The notes: generated by a model from the letters alone, not told the origin. 64,000 nucleotides of DNA from Mesorhizobium sp. SOD10 (GCA_000824805.1 CCNA01000034.1:558001-622000); one strand, 5' to 3'. Positions 49,802 through 58,272 are shown, counted from the stretch's first letter. Program-made: numbers and translations.

Positions 49802-50881
49802 ATGAGCAAGGGCGACAAGGCCAAGCGCAAGAACGGGCTCACCTATGCCGAGGCGGGCGTCGATATCGATGCCGGCAATCTGATGGTCGAGAAGATCAAG
49901 CCCCTGGTGCACGCGACGCGCAGGCCGGGCGCCGACGGCGAGATCGGCGGCTTCGGCGGGCTGTTCGATTTGAAGGCAGCGGGCTTCACCGATCCGGTGC
50001 TGGTCGCCGCCAATGACGGCGTCGGCACCAAGCTCAAGATCGCCATCGAGTCCGGCAAGCACGACACGATCGGCATCGATCTCGTGGCCATGTGCGTCAA
50101 CGACATCGTCGTGCAGGGCGCGGAGCCCTTGTTCTTCCTCGACTATTTCGCCACCGGCAAGCTCGATCCGGACCAGGGCGCTTCGATCGTCGGCGGCATC
50201 GCGCAGGGCTGCCGGCAGGCAGGCTGCGCGCTGATCGGCGGCGAGACCGCGGAGATGCCCGGCATGTATCACGACAAGGACTACGACCTTGCCGGCTTCG
50301 CCGTGGGCGCGGCCGAACGCGGCCAATTGCTGCCGACCGACGATATCGTCGAGGGCGACGTGCTGCTCGGCCTTGCCTCCTCCGGCCTGCATTCCAACGG
50401 CTTTTCGCTGGTGCGCCGCATCGTTGCCGCGAGCGGGCTCGGCTGGAGCGATCCGGCGCCGTTCAACGAGGAGCTCAGCCTCGCCGAGGCGCTGCTCGAG
50501 CCGACGCGCATCTATGTGAAGTCGATCCTCAAGGCGATCCGCAACACGCATGGCATCAAGGCGCTCGCCCACATCACCGGCGGCGGTTTCCCGGAAAACA
50601 TTCCACGCGTGCTGCCGAAGGATTTTTCCGCCGAGCTCGACCTCGAGGCGATCGACGTGCCGCCGGTGTTCTCGTGGCTGGCCAGGACCGGCGGCGTCGC
50701 GCCGGAAGAGATGATGCGCACCTTCAATTGCGGCATCGGCATGATCCTCGCCGTCGCCTCCGGCCAGGCGGCTCAAGTCGCGGCGGTGCTGCAGGAAGCC
50801 GGCGAGACGGTGACGCCGATCGGCCGCATCGTGCCGCGCCGCGACGCCGGCGTCATTTATCGGGGCTCGATCGGCCTATGA
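49802..50881 (+). CDS. purM: Phosphoribosylformylglycinamidine cyclo-ligase (AIR synthetase)
   Basis: A 359-residue purine-synthesis enzyme making AIR from FGAM with ATP. Motifs: LTYAEAGVDIDAGN, VAANDGVGTKLKIA, DLVAMCVNDIVVQGAEPLFF, CALIGGETAEMPGMY, LASSGLHSNGFSLVR and HITGGGFPENIPRVLP. ATG 49802 is chosen since the homology begins there. Its stop overlaps the purN start (ATGA). Confidence 0.97.
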   Translation: MSKGDKAKRKNGLTYAEAGVDIDAGNLMVEKIKPLVHATRRPGADGEIGGFGGLFDLKAAGFTDPVLVAANDGVGTKLKIAIESGKHDTIGIDLVAMCVNDIVVQGAEPLFFLDYFATGKLDPDQGASIVGGIAQGCRQAGCALIGGETAEMPGMYHDKDYDLAGFAVGAAERGQLLPTDDIVEGDVLLGLASSGLHSNGFSLVRRIVAASGLGWSDPAPFNEELSLAEALLEPTRIYVKSILKAIRNTHGIKALAHITGGGFPENIPRVLPKDFSAELDLEAIDVPPVFSWLARTGGVAPEEMMRTFNCGIGMILAVASGQAAQVAAVLQEAGETVTPIGRIVPRRDAGVIYRGSIGL

Positions 50882-51585
50882 GCAGGAAACGCACGGTCGT
50901 CCTGATCTCGGGACGCGGCTCCAACATGACGGCGCTGATCGCCGCCGCCGCCGATCCTGCCTATCCAGCGGAGATCGTCGGCGTCATTTCCGACCGCGCC
51001 AACGCCGCCGGCCTCGGTATCGCCCAGTCGCGCGGCATCGCCACCAAGGTCATCCAGCGCGCCGACCATCCGAGCAAGGATGCCTATGACGCCGCAATCG
51101 ATGCGGCGCTCACCGGCTTCGGCGCCGATATTGTCGCCCTGGCCGGCTATATGCGGATCCTCGGCCGTGGCCTCGTCGAGAAATGGCAGGGGCGCATGGT
51201 CAACATCCACCCTGCCCTGCTGCCGGCCTTCAAAGGTCTGGATACGCACGCGCGTGCGATCCGCGCCGGCGTTCGCATTCATGGCTGCTCGGTGCATTTC
51301 GTCACGCCCGAGATGGATGACGGCCCGATTATCGCGCAGGCCGCCGTGCCGGTGATGGTCGGCGACAATGAGGACACTTTAGCCGCGCGAGTGCTGAAGG
51401 TGGAGCATCGGCTCTACCCGCTGGCGCTGGGTCTCGTCGCGGAAGGCAAGGCGCGTATGGAAAAGGGCCACACCGTGCTTGCCCATTTCGCCGACGACGC
51501 CGACAACGCCACCTCGGTGGTGATGGCGCCCGACCCGCTGCGCGAGGAGACCGACCTCGAACAGTTGGCGCGGATCACGCCGTAG
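50878..51585 (+). CDS. purN: Phosphoribosylglycinamide formyltransferase
   Basis: A 235-residue folate-dependent GAR transformylase. VVLISGRGSNMTALI binds the phosphoribosyl group; the catalytic Asn-x-His is in MVNIHPALLPAFKGLDTH and the Asp in TPEMDDGPIIAQ. It has a C-terminal extension of about 25 residues past the usual end (from about DDADNATSVV), common in rhizobia. Coupled to purM by ATGA overlap. Confidence 0.97.
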   Translation: MSRKRTVVLISGRGSNMTALIAAAADPAYPAEIVGVISDRANAAGLGIAQSRGIATKVIQRADHPSKDAYDAAIDAALTGFGADIVALAGYMRILGRGLVEKWQGRMVNIHPALLPAFKGLDTHARAIRAGVRIHGCSVHFVTPEMDDGPIIAQAAVPVMVGDNEDTLAARVLKVEHRLYPLALGLVAEGKARMEKGHTVLAHFADDADNATSVVMAPDPLREETDLEQLARITP

Positions 51586-51593
51586 AGGCTGCA

Positions 51594-52109
51594 ATGCCCC
51601 TCAGACAACTGCTCATCCTGCGCCACGCCAAGTCGAGCTGGGACGATCCCAAGCTTGAGGATTTCGACCGTCCTCTCGCCCCGCGCGGGCTGAAGACGGC
51701 GCCGCTGATGGGGCGGGAGCTTTCGCGGCGCGGCTGGTTGCCGGATCTGGCGCTGGTCTCGCCGGCGCTGCGCACGCGCGACACCTGGAGGCTGGTCGCC
51801 CAGGAACTGCCGAAGCATGCGCAGGCGGAATTCGCGGAGGAGCTCTATGAGGCCGCGCCAGCCGCCATTCTGGCACGCGTGCGGCAGGCCAGGGCGACGA
51901 ACCTGCTGGTGATCGGCCACAATCCCGGCCTGCAGCATTTTGCGCTGCGGCTGGCCGGTGCCGGATCGAATGAGGGTGCATTCAAGAAGATCGAAGCGAA
52001 GTTTCCGACGGCAGCGCTTGCCCGCTTCACGCTGGACGGGGATTGGGCAAATCTCGACTTCCACGGCGCGCGGCTGACCCATTGCCTTCGGCCGAAGGAT
52101 TTGACGTAG
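51594..52109 (+). CDS. SixA-like histidine phosphatase
   Basis: A 171-residue histidine-phosphatase-superfamily protein. The RHG motif LLILRHAKSSWDDP gives the phospho-accepting His; FDRPLAPRGLKTAPLMGREL and the second catalytic His in LLVIGHNPGLQHFAL complete the site. SixA dephosphorylates histidine in phosphorelay or PTS proteins, but many rhizobial homologues are uncharacterised. It starts 8 bases after purN, so it is likely the third gene of that operon, ending at the terminator at 52138-52158. Confidence 0.88.
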   Translation: MPLRQLLILRHAKSSWDDPKLEDFDRPLAPRGLKTAPLMGRELSRRGWLPDLALVSPALRTRDTWRLVAQELPKHAQAEFAEELYEAAPAAILARVRQARATNLLVIGHNPGLQHFALRLAGAGSNEGAFKKIEAKFPTAALARFTLDGDWANLDFHGARLTHCLRPKDLT

Positions 52110-52137
52110 AGCCCAAAGCCTGCCGGCCCATAAGCAA

Positions 52138-52158
52138 AGCGGCGGGCAAGCCCGCCGC
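52138..52158. terminator. Bidirectional terminator between sixA-like and DUF680 genes
   Basis: GCGGCGGG-CAAG-CCCGCCGC, 8-bp stem with CTTCAATATTTTC on the plus side and TTTGCTTAT on the minus side. Core shared with terminators at 52655-52677 and 53178-53200. Confidence 0.8.
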
Positions 52159-52181
52159 CTTCAATATTTTCAAAGACGAGC

Positions 52182-52430
52182 TCAATTGCCCCAGTTGTCC
52201 GATGGCGGACCCGGCCAATCTGCAGCGCCGGTCGCGCCAGTCTTCATCTCGGTATCAACCTTCGGAGCCGGCTTGACTGTCTTGTGCCTCAGGATCGAGG
52301 CCGTGACGTTGGTGTCGGCGCCAACGGTTGCCTGGTTCATGCCATCAGCGCCGTAGTGATCGCTGCCAGCGGATGCGGTGCCCATGGCGGCGGCAAGTAT
52401 GGCGGCCGCGACGAATGCAATCCTGGTCAT
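52182..52430 (-). CDS. DUF680 family exported small protein (1)
   Basis: An 82-residue member of DUF680, a small family known mainly from Mesorhizobium. N-terminal signal peptide (TRIAFVAAAILAAAMGTASA), then the family motif GSDHYGADGMNQATV. The tail (MKTGATGAADWPGPPSDNWG) differs from the paralogues downstream. Mature protein ~60 residues, presumably periplasmic; function unknown. Alone between two terminators. Confidence 0.82.
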   Translation of the reverse strand: MTRIAFVAAAILAAAMGTASAGSDHYGADGMNQATVGADTNVTASILRHKTVKPAPKVDTEMKTGATGAADWPGPPSDNWGN

Positions 52431-52654
52431 GTTCGATTTCCTTGTTTGTGTCGTTCCATCGCGGGTGGCCTTGGGAGGATAGCCCCGCTGCCGAGAAGAC
52501 CCGCGGCGGCCGCGATTTATTCCCGGCGCGTTCGCTTTTTCAGCGGCCGGAGCAGCGTCGGCTTCGACTTCGCTCCAAAAAAGGCAAGCGATTACAAATG
52601 CTTGTGATACAGAAACTTGTGAAGTGATTTATACAGCCGGCTACCGGCAATAAA

Positions 52655-52677
52655 AGCGGCGGGACAAGCCCGCCGCT
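52655..52677 (-). terminator. Rho-independent terminator after DUF680 gene 2
   Basis: AGCGGCGGG-ACAAG-CCCGCCGCT, perfect 9-bp stem followed on the minus strand by TTTTATTG. Same core as the neighbours at 52138 and 53178. Confidence 0.88.
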
Positions 52678-52695
52678 GGTATTTTCCGCACCGGA

Positions 52696-52905
52696 TCAAT
52701 GGTTGCCGAACAGGTCGTGATTGGTGCTCTGCGCGGCGACCGGCCTGCGGACATCCGCGTCCGACTTCGTGATCGAGGTCGTCACGGTCCGGTCGATGGT
52801 GACGGCTGGTTGGTTGGCGTTGGCCGAGCCGTAATGGTCGGAACTGGCGAAGGCAGAGCCCGTGGCGACGAGGATGGCGGCTGCGGTGAGTGCGATCTTG
52901 GTCAT
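52696..52905 (-). CDS. DUF680 family exported small protein (2)
   Basis: A 69-residue protein: signal peptide TKIALTAAAILVATGSAFA, then SSDHYGSANANQPAVTIDRT and the ending STNHDLFGNH shared with paralogues 3 and 4. ATG 52905 is preceded by CAGGAGTATTTGAA, matching the 5' leader of the other paralogues. Single-gene unit with its own terminator. Confidence 0.85.
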   Translation of the reverse strand: MTKIALTAAAILVATGSAFASSDHYGSANANQPAVTIDRTVTTSITKSDADVRRPVAAQSTNHDLFGNH

Positions 52906-53177
52906 TTCAAATACTCCTGGTTCTGGGGTTGCGCTTTTCGGTCGGGCACGGTTGACGATCCGATGACGCAGTGGTGCCAGGACGGCCTCGGACATCGCCC
53001 GGGGTGCTATCCGCTCGTTCCACTCGCTTGAATTTCCTTGCATCGGCCCCGTCTAACGGCCCTTGCTCCCACTTCGATGGCAGCCGACGCCCCGTTACAG
53101 GCATCACCGCTTCGTGATAAATGCTTGATCAACAGCCGCAAAGCCGGTCCTCCGGATAGCCGGCTGCATAAAAGCAG

Positions 53178-53200
53178 AGCGGCGGGACAAGCCCGCCGCT
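53178..53200 (-). terminator. Rho-independent terminator after DUF680 gene 3
   Basis: AGCGGCGGG-ACAAG-CCCGCCGCT, identical core to 52655-52677; on the minus strand it continues CTGCTTTTATGC. It should end the three-gene DUF680 operon 53976-53226. Confidence 0.85.
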
Positions 53201-53225
53201 TTGAGGTTCGTCTAGGACAGAACGC

Positions 53226-53432
53226 TTAGTGGTTGCCGAACAGGTCGTGGTTGGCACCCGCGACGACCGGCTTCTGCGCATCCGCATCCGACTTCTTGAC
53301 CGAGGCGGTGTAGGAGGTGTCGACCGAAGCGGCCGGCTGGTTGGCATTGGCCGAGCCGTAGTTGTCCGAGCCGGCGAAAGCGGCACCGGTGGCGACGAGA
53401 AGGGCGGCGGCGGTAAGAGCGATCTTGGTCAT
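53226..53432 (-). CDS. DUF680 family exported small protein (3)
   Basis: A 68-residue protein with signal peptide TKIALTAAALLVATGAAFA and mature GSDNYGSANANQPAASVDTS, ending NHDLFGNH. It differs from gene 4 by one amino acid (Ala for Gln near GANHD). Conserved leader with CTGGAGTAA before ATG. The gap of 55 bases to gene 4 contains no terminator, so they are co-transcribed. Confidence 0.88.
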   Translation of the reverse strand: MTKIALTAAALLVATGAAFAGSDNYGSANANQPAASVDTSYTASVKKSDADAQKPVVAGANHDLFGNH

Positions 53433-53487
53433 TTGAGTTACTCCAGATTCAAAATTGTTGGTCGAAGGTTCGCCTGGGCGAACCCGA

Positions 53488-53694
53488 TTAGTGGTTGCCG
53501 AAAAGGTCGTGGTTGGCGCCCTGGACGACCGGCTTCTGGGCATCCGCATCCGACTTCTTAACCGAAGCGGTGTAGGAGGTGTCGACCGAAGCGGCCGGCT
53601 GATTGGCGTTGGCCGAGCCGTAGTTGTCGGAGCCGGCGAAAGCGGCACCGGTGGCAACGAGAAGGGCAGCGGCAGTAAGAGCGATCTTGGTCAT
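53488..53694 (-). CDS. DUF680 family exported small protein (4), near-copy of 3
   Basis: A 68-residue protein virtually identical to gene 3; the repeat period is 262 bases and the leader (TTTGAATCTGGAGTAACTCA) is identical. Most DNA differences between the copies are silent, suggesting recent tandem duplication with protein-level constraint or gene conversion. Confidence 0.88.
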   Translation of the reverse strand: MTKIALTAAALLVATGAAFAGSDNYGSANANQPAASVDTSYTASVKKSDADAQKPVVQGANHDLFGNH

Positions 53695-53745
53695 TTGAGT
53701 TACTCCAGATTCAAAGTTGGTTGACGTTGGTCAGGAAGGAACCGC

Positions 53746-53976
53746 TTAGCGGCCCCAGATGCCCTGGCCGGATTCCGGCTGGTTCTGAGCCGGCTTGATG
53801 TGAAGGTCGCGCTGCTCGAACCGGCGGATCGAACCCGTGACGGTGTTGTCGACATTGCCCGCAGGAGCGGTCACGGCCGGCTGGTTGACGTTGTCCGAAC
53901 CATAGTGGTCGCTGCCGGCGAAGGCGCTGCCCGTGGCAATGAGGAAGGCAGCGGCCGCAAAAGCAATCTTGTTCAT
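53746..53976 (-). CDS. DUF680 family exported small protein (5)
   Basis: A 76-residue protein: signal peptide NKIAFAAAAFLIATGSAFA, family motif GSDHYGSDNVNQPAVTAP, then a distinct basic/polar tail (IRRFEQRDLHIKPAQNQPES) ending QGIWGR. First gene of the DUF680 operon; its promoter must lie in 53977-54455, where two palindromes occur. Confidence 0.85.
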   Translation of the reverse strand: MNKIAFAAAAFLIATGSAFAGSDHYGSDNVNQPAVTAPAGNVDNTVTGSIRRFEQRDLHIKPAQNQPESGQGIWGR

Positions 53977-54098
53977 TTTAGGTACTCCAGATTTCAAAAG
54001 TCGTGTCCGTCTAGTGGCGTGCCGTAATGGAAATCGCGTCGCTCGGACCACCCCGAAATGGGTCGGCCCTGTTGCCATTTCCAATCACGAAAAGTTGT

Positions 54099-54117
54099 GA
54101 ACCGAACCGTTCGGTTC
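54099..54117. promoter_or_regulatory. 19-bp palindrome GAACCGAAC-C-GTTCGGTTC
   Basis: Perfect 9-bp arms about one central base, 123 bases upstream of the DUF680 operon start. TetR-type operators often look like this; no TetR gene is in the window. Confidence 0.65.
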
Positions 54118-54258
54118 GATCTTGAAATTACGTGAACGATGCGGCGGCCACATTCTTATCGTTCAATATCAGTTACTTAGGGCGACTGTCCTGCGAAGCG
54201 GCACCCGTATGTGAGGCGCCGGCGTTCACTTTAGTTACACGAACCGTCAACATTAATT

Positions 54259-54277
54259 GAACCGAACGGTTCGGTTT
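54259..54277. promoter_or_regulatory. 19-bp palindrome GAACCGAAC-G-GTTCGGTTT
   Basis: Same motif as at 54099 with one outer mismatch, centre to centre exactly 160 bp, and 179 bases upstream of the response-regulator gene. Confidence 0.65.
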
Positions 54278-54455
54278 CATCACTTGAACAAGCCGGCAGG
54301 CGGCTCGGCAGGCGCCATGACAGGGTGACGACCGGCGGGAAACCAAATTTGCCTTGCGGACCGATCGATACTATCGGTTGCCTCAGGACCAGTTTGGACG
54401 CCGCGGCCGCCCTTAGGCGGAGGCCGGCGCCGTTGGGAGGAAACAGCGACAACCG

Positions 54456-55133
54456 ATGCGGCTGCTGCTTGTCGAGGACAATCGCGAACTGGCCGATTGG
54501 CTGGCCAAGACGCTGCGCCAGGCGAGCTATGTCGTGGACGTCGTGCATGACGGCGAGGATGTCGAGCATGCTTTGGCCGCCGGCGACCACGCTTTGATCA
54601 TCCTCGACCTTGCCCTGCCCCGCATGGGCGGCATGGAGGTGCTGAAAAGGCTGCGGGCGCGCGGCAACCCGGTGCCGGTGATCGTGCTTACCGCCAATGC
54701 CAGTCTCGACGGCCGGGTCAAGGGCCTCAACGAAGGTGCCGACGACTATCTGGCGAAACCTTTCCAGATCGAGGAGCTGGAAGCGCGCATCCGCGTGCAG
54801 CTGCGCCGCGCCAACGACCGCACCGCCCCGGTCATTGCCTGCGGCGATCTCGTCTTCGACACCAACACCCGCCTGTTCTCGCTTGCCGGCGCGACGCTGT
54901 CGCTGACGCCGCGCGAGCACGCCGTGCTGGAACAACTCGTGGTCAAGGCAGGGCGCACGGTGAGCAAGGCGGCGCTGTCGACCGCGATTTACGACTTCGA
55001 GACCGATGCCGACCCCAGCGCCATCGAGATCTATGTGCACCGCCTGCGCAAGAAGCTCGAGGGCTCACGCGTCCAGATCGCCACCTTGCGCGGCCTTGGC
55101 TATCTTTTGCGCCACGATGATCCGGCGCCATGA
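54456..55133 (+). CDS. OmpR-family response regulator (TctD/QseB-like)
   Basis: A 225-residue two-domain regulator. Receiver: acidic pocket ED at 8-9 (LLLVEDNRELADWL), phosphorylation site Asp51 (IILDLALPRMGG), Thr79 and Lys101 (DDYLAKPF). The C-terminal winged helix shows LTPREHAVLEQLV and IEIYVHRLRKKLEG. Co-translated with the histidine kinase (ATGA overlap). Confidence 0.95.
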   Translation: MRLLLVEDNRELADWLAKTLRQASYVVDVVHDGEDVEHALAAGDHALIILDLALPRMGGMEVLKRLRARGNPVPVIVLTANASLDGRVKGLNEGADDYLAKPFQIEELEARIRVQLRRANDRTAPVIACGDLVFDTNTRLFSLAGATLSLTPREHAVLEQLVVKAGRTVSKAALSTAIYDFETDADPSAIEIYVHRLRKKLEGSRVQIATLRGLGYLLRHDDPAP

Positions 55134-56506
55134 TGAGGATCGGCAGCCTTCGCCTGCAATTGCTGGCCTGGGTGGTGCTGCCGCTGGCCGGACTCGCCGC
55201 CATCAACCTATGGACCAGCCATGGCAACGCGCTGGCAACGGCGGACCTCGTCACCGATCGCATGCTGGTCGGCTCGGCGCGCGCGATCGCCGAGCAGGTG
55301 GCGATGGCGGGCGGCGCGCTCGACGCGACGGTGCCGCCGGCGGCGATCGAGATGTTCGACACCGGCGACCGTGACAGCGTCTATTATCGCGTCGAGACCG
55401 CCGGCGGACGGCTGCTGACCGGCTATCCCGACCTGCCCGTGGCTCCGGAGCACGGCGGTCTCGAAGCCTCCTATCGCGATCACCGGCTGCGCCTGGCAAC
55501 GCTCAGCCATGCGGTGATCGGAGCCGGCACGGATTCACCGATCAAGGTCACGGTCGGCGTCACGCTCGCCGGCCATGACGCGATGGTGAAGCGGCTGTGG
55601 CTCAGCGCCTTCGCCCAGCAGCTTGCCTTGGTGGCTATTGCCGGCGTGTTCGTGCTGCTCGGCCTGCGCCGCGGGCTGGCGCCGCTCCTCCGGCTGCGCG
55701 ATGCCGTGCGCTCGCGAAGCCGCAGCGATCTCGATCCGGTCGAGGTTACGGGCGCGCAGAGCGAGATCCGGCCGCTGATCGACGCGCTCAACGCCTATAT
55801 GGAGCGCGTGCGGGCGCAGATGGCCGCGCAGCGGCGCTTCATTGCGAACGCCGCGCATCAGCTGCGCACGCCGCTGGCGCTCTTGTCGACGCAGGCAAGC
55901 TATGCCTTGCGCGAAACCGCGGCCGACCGGCGCCATGAGGCGCTTGTTGCCTTGCAGACGAGTTCCGGCAAATTGGCGAGGTTGGCCGAGCAGCTGCTTG
56001 CCTTATCGAGGGCGGAACCCGGCAGCCGCCGGCCGCGCGCCGATCGCATCGATCTCACAGAAGCCGCCCGCCATGTGCTGGAAGCGCAGGCGCCGGCGGC
56101 GATCAAGCGCGACATCGACCTCGGCCTTGAGGAGAACGGACCGGTGCCGGTAATCGGCGACGGCACGATGCTGCGCGAGATGATCGTGAACCTGGTCGAC
56201 AACGCGCTGCGCTATTCCAAGCCGGGCGGCAGCGTCACGGTGGGGCTCGCTGCCTCGGATGGCGAGGCGGCGCTCACGGTCAGCGATACCGGTCCCGGCA
56301 TCCCGCCGGAAGAGCGAGAGCATGTCTTCGAGCGTTTCTACCGCATTGCCGGCGCGGCCGAGGAAGGCAGCGGTCTTGGTCTCGCCATCGTGCGTGAGGT
56401 GGTCGAGAATGCCGGCGGCAGCGTCACGCTTGGCGACGCCGCCGCGGGCGGGCTCAAGGTCGAGGTGCGGCTGCCATTGGCCGTCCCTGACCAGCGATCT
56501 GCCTGA
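55130..56506 (+). CDS. Sensor histidine kinase (TctE/QseC-like)
   Basis: A 458-residue membrane kinase. Two helices (about 8-27 and 162-180) enclose a ~130-residue periplasmic sensor; a HAMP-like linker leads to the H-box FIANAAHQLRTPLALLST with His243. The ATPase domain has the N-box MLREMIVNLVDNALRYSKPG, VSDTGPGIPPEER and GSGLGLAIVREVVENAGG. TctE relatives sense tricarboxylates; the ligand here is unknown. Its stop abuts the convergent ABC permease gene. Confidence 0.95.
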   Translation: MMRIGSLRLQLLAWVVLPLAGLAAINLWTSHGNALATADLVTDRMLVGSARAIAEQVAMAGGALDATVPPAAIEMFDTGDRDSVYYRVETAGGRLLTGYPDLPVAPEHGGLEASYRDHRLRLATLSHAVIGAGTDSPIKVTVGVTLAGHDAMVKRLWLSAFAQQLALVAIAGVFVLLGLRRGLAPLLRLRDAVRSRSRSDLDPVEVTGAQSEIRPLIDALNAYMERVRAQMAAQRRFIANAAHQLRTPLALLSTQASYALRETAADRRHEALVALQTSSGKLARLAEQLLALSRAEPGSRRPRADRIDLTEAARHVLEAQAPAAIKRDIDLGLEENGPVPVIGDGTMLREMIVNLVDNALRYSKPGGSVTVGLAASDGEAALTVSDTGPGIPPEEREHVFERFYRIAGAAEEGSGLGLAIVREVVENAGGSVTLGDAAAGGLKVEVRLPLAVPDQRSA

Positions 56507-57379
56507 TCACGTCCCCTGTTCGTTGAACGGCGCCGGACGCCACTTCACCACATAGTTCTCGAAGCGGGTGATCAGGAACTCCACCACCAGCGCCATCACC
56601 GCCAGGATGATCATGGCGGCGAAGACGCCATTGGCGTTGAAGGCGCCCTGCGCGGTGGAGATCAAGAGACCCATGCCCTGCTTGGCGCCGAGAAACTCGC
56701 CGACGACCGCGCCGACTAGCGCGAAGCCGAAGCTGACATGCAGGCTGGCGAGGATCCAGCTCATCGCCGAGGGGATGATGACCGAGGTGGTGATCTGGAA
56801 CGGCGAGGCGCCGAGGATCTGGGCGTTGGCGATCATCGCCCTGTCGGCCTCGCGCACGCCCTGGAAGGCGTTGGCGAAGACGACGAAGAACACCATGACG
56901 ACAGCCAGCGCCACTTTAGACGCCATGCCGAGCCCAAGCGCGATGATGAACACCGAGCCAAGCACCACGCGCGGCACCGAATTCGCGATCTTGATGTAGA
57001 TGGAAAAGACATCCGCCAGCAGCTTGTTGCGGCCGAGAATGATGCCTGCCACGATGCCGCCGACGGCGCCGATGGCGAAGCCGAGGAAGGTTTCCTCCAG
57101 CGTCACGTAGATCTGCAGCCAGAGCGGCCCCTGCGAGGTGCCCTCGGTGACCCAGGACCAGATCTGCTCCCAGATGCCCGACGGACTGGAGAAGAAGAAC
57201 GGGTCGATGATGTTGTAATCGGCGCCGAGTTCCCAAAGGCCAAGGAAGACGACCAGGATCGCGAGGCGCAGGCCGACGACCAAGGTGTGACGCTTGCGCA
57301 GCCGCGCCCTTGCCTGCGCTTCGGCGGCGACGATCGAGGTGGCGCGGGCGGCTTGATCGGTCGGAGAGATGGCGGTCAT
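56507..57379 (-). CDS. ABC importer permease, NitT/TauT/SsuC type
   Basis: A 290-residue inner-membrane protein, about six helices. FLGLWELGADYNIIDPFFFS is the typical N-terminal segment and NAQILGASPFQITTSVIIP the EAA loop. Third gene of the operon binding protein, ATPase, permease. Substrates of this type include nitrate, taurine, alkanesulfonates and pyrimidine precursors. Confidence 0.92.
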   Translation of the reverse strand: MTAISPTDQAARATSIVAAEAQARARLRKRHTLVVGLRLAILVVFLGLWELGADYNIIDPFFFSSPSGIWEQIWSWVTEGTSQGPLWLQIYVTLEETFLGFAIGAVGGIVAGIILGRNKLLADVFSIYIKIANSVPRVVLGSVFIIALGLGMASKVALAVVMVFFVVFANAFQGVREADRAMIANAQILGASPFQITTSVIIPSAMSWILASLHVSFGFALVGAVVGEFLGAKQGMGLLISTAQGAFNANGVFAAMIILAVMALVVEFLITRFENYVVKWRPAPFNEQGT

Positions 57380-57392
57380 GATAAGTCTCCCC

Positions 57393-58247
57393 TCAATGGC
57401 TTGCCTGGAGGCCACGGCTCTGGCCGAGCTGCACTTCCTCGCGCAGATCGTTCCAGATCACCTTGGCGGTCTCGATGAATTTCGGGTCATAGCGGATATC
57501 GGCCATGACGCGCGGACGCGGCAGGTCGATGCGGTAGACGCTCTTCACCGTGCCCGGGCCGGCGGTGAGCACATAGACCTTGTCGGCCAGAGCCACCGCC
57601 TCCTCCAGATCGTGGGTGACGAAGACGACGGAGGACTTCAGGCCCGACCACAGGCCTAAGAGTTCGTCCTGCATGGCGGTGCGGGTCTGCATGTCGAGCG
57701 CGCTGAAGGGCTCGTCCATCAGCAGGATCTTGGGCTGGTTGATGAAGGTCTGGGCAAGCGCGACGCGCTTGCGCATGCCGCCCGAGAGCTGATGCGGATA
57801 GTGCTTTTCGAAACGCGAAAGGCCGACGCGGCCGATCCAGTCGCGCGCCTTGTCATAGGCCTCTTGCTTCGGCATGCCGCGAAACAGCGGGCCGGCGGCG
57901 ACATTGTCGATAACGCTGCGCCATGGAAACAGCGCGTCGGCCTGGAAGACGAAGCCGATATCGCGGCTGATGTCGGTGACCGGATTGCCCATGACGCGGA
58001 CATTGCCGGTGGTGGGCCTGAGTAGGCCGGTGACGAGGTTGAGCGTGGTCGACTTGCCACAGCCGGTCGGGCCGACGACGCAGGCGAACTCGCCGCGCGC
58101 CACCGTCATGGTGAAATCGCGGATCGCCGTCATCATATGGCCGTCCGGCGTGACGAAGCGCAGCGTCACATCGTCGATGGCGATAGCGGCGTCGGCCGGA
58201 AGCGCGACCGGAGACAGTTTCTCGGCCGCCATGGTCTGCGATTGCAT
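57393..58247 (-). CDS. ABC importer ATPase, NitT/TauT/SsuB type
   Basis: A 284-residue ATPase: Walker A GPTGCGKSTTL, Q-loop FQADALFPWRSV, signature LSGGMRKRVALAQ, Walker B ILLMDEPFSALD, switch His in VTHDLEEAV. ATG 58247 is chosen for AGGAGTG upstream. Separated from the binding-protein gene by 165 bases containing stem-loops. Confidence 0.93.
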   Translation of the reverse strand: MQSQTMAAEKLSPVALPADAAIAIDDVTLRFVTPDGHMMTAIRDFTMTVARGEFACVVGPTGCGKSTTLNLVTGLLRPTTGNVRVMGNPVTDISRDIGFVFQADALFPWRSVIDNVAAGPLFRGMPKQEAYDKARDWIGRVGLSRFEKHYPHQLSGGMRKRVALAQTFINQPKILLMDEPFSALDMQTRTAMQDELLGLWSGLKSSVVFVTHDLEEAVALADKVYVLTAGPGTVKSVYRIDLPRPRVMADIRYDPKFIETAKVIWNDLREEVQLGQSRGLQASH

Positions 58248-58272
58248 GGCACACTCCTGTTGTGGTGGCGCC

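Larger units (their letters stand above)
53977..54455. other. Divergent intergenic region with two operator-like palindromes
   Basis: A 479-base gap between the DUF680 operon (minus) and the two-component genes (plus). Notable content: the two 19-bp palindromes at 54099 and 54259 and an AT-rich stretch between them (ATCGTTCAATATCAGTTACT). No open frame with an RBS. Confidence 0.55.
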
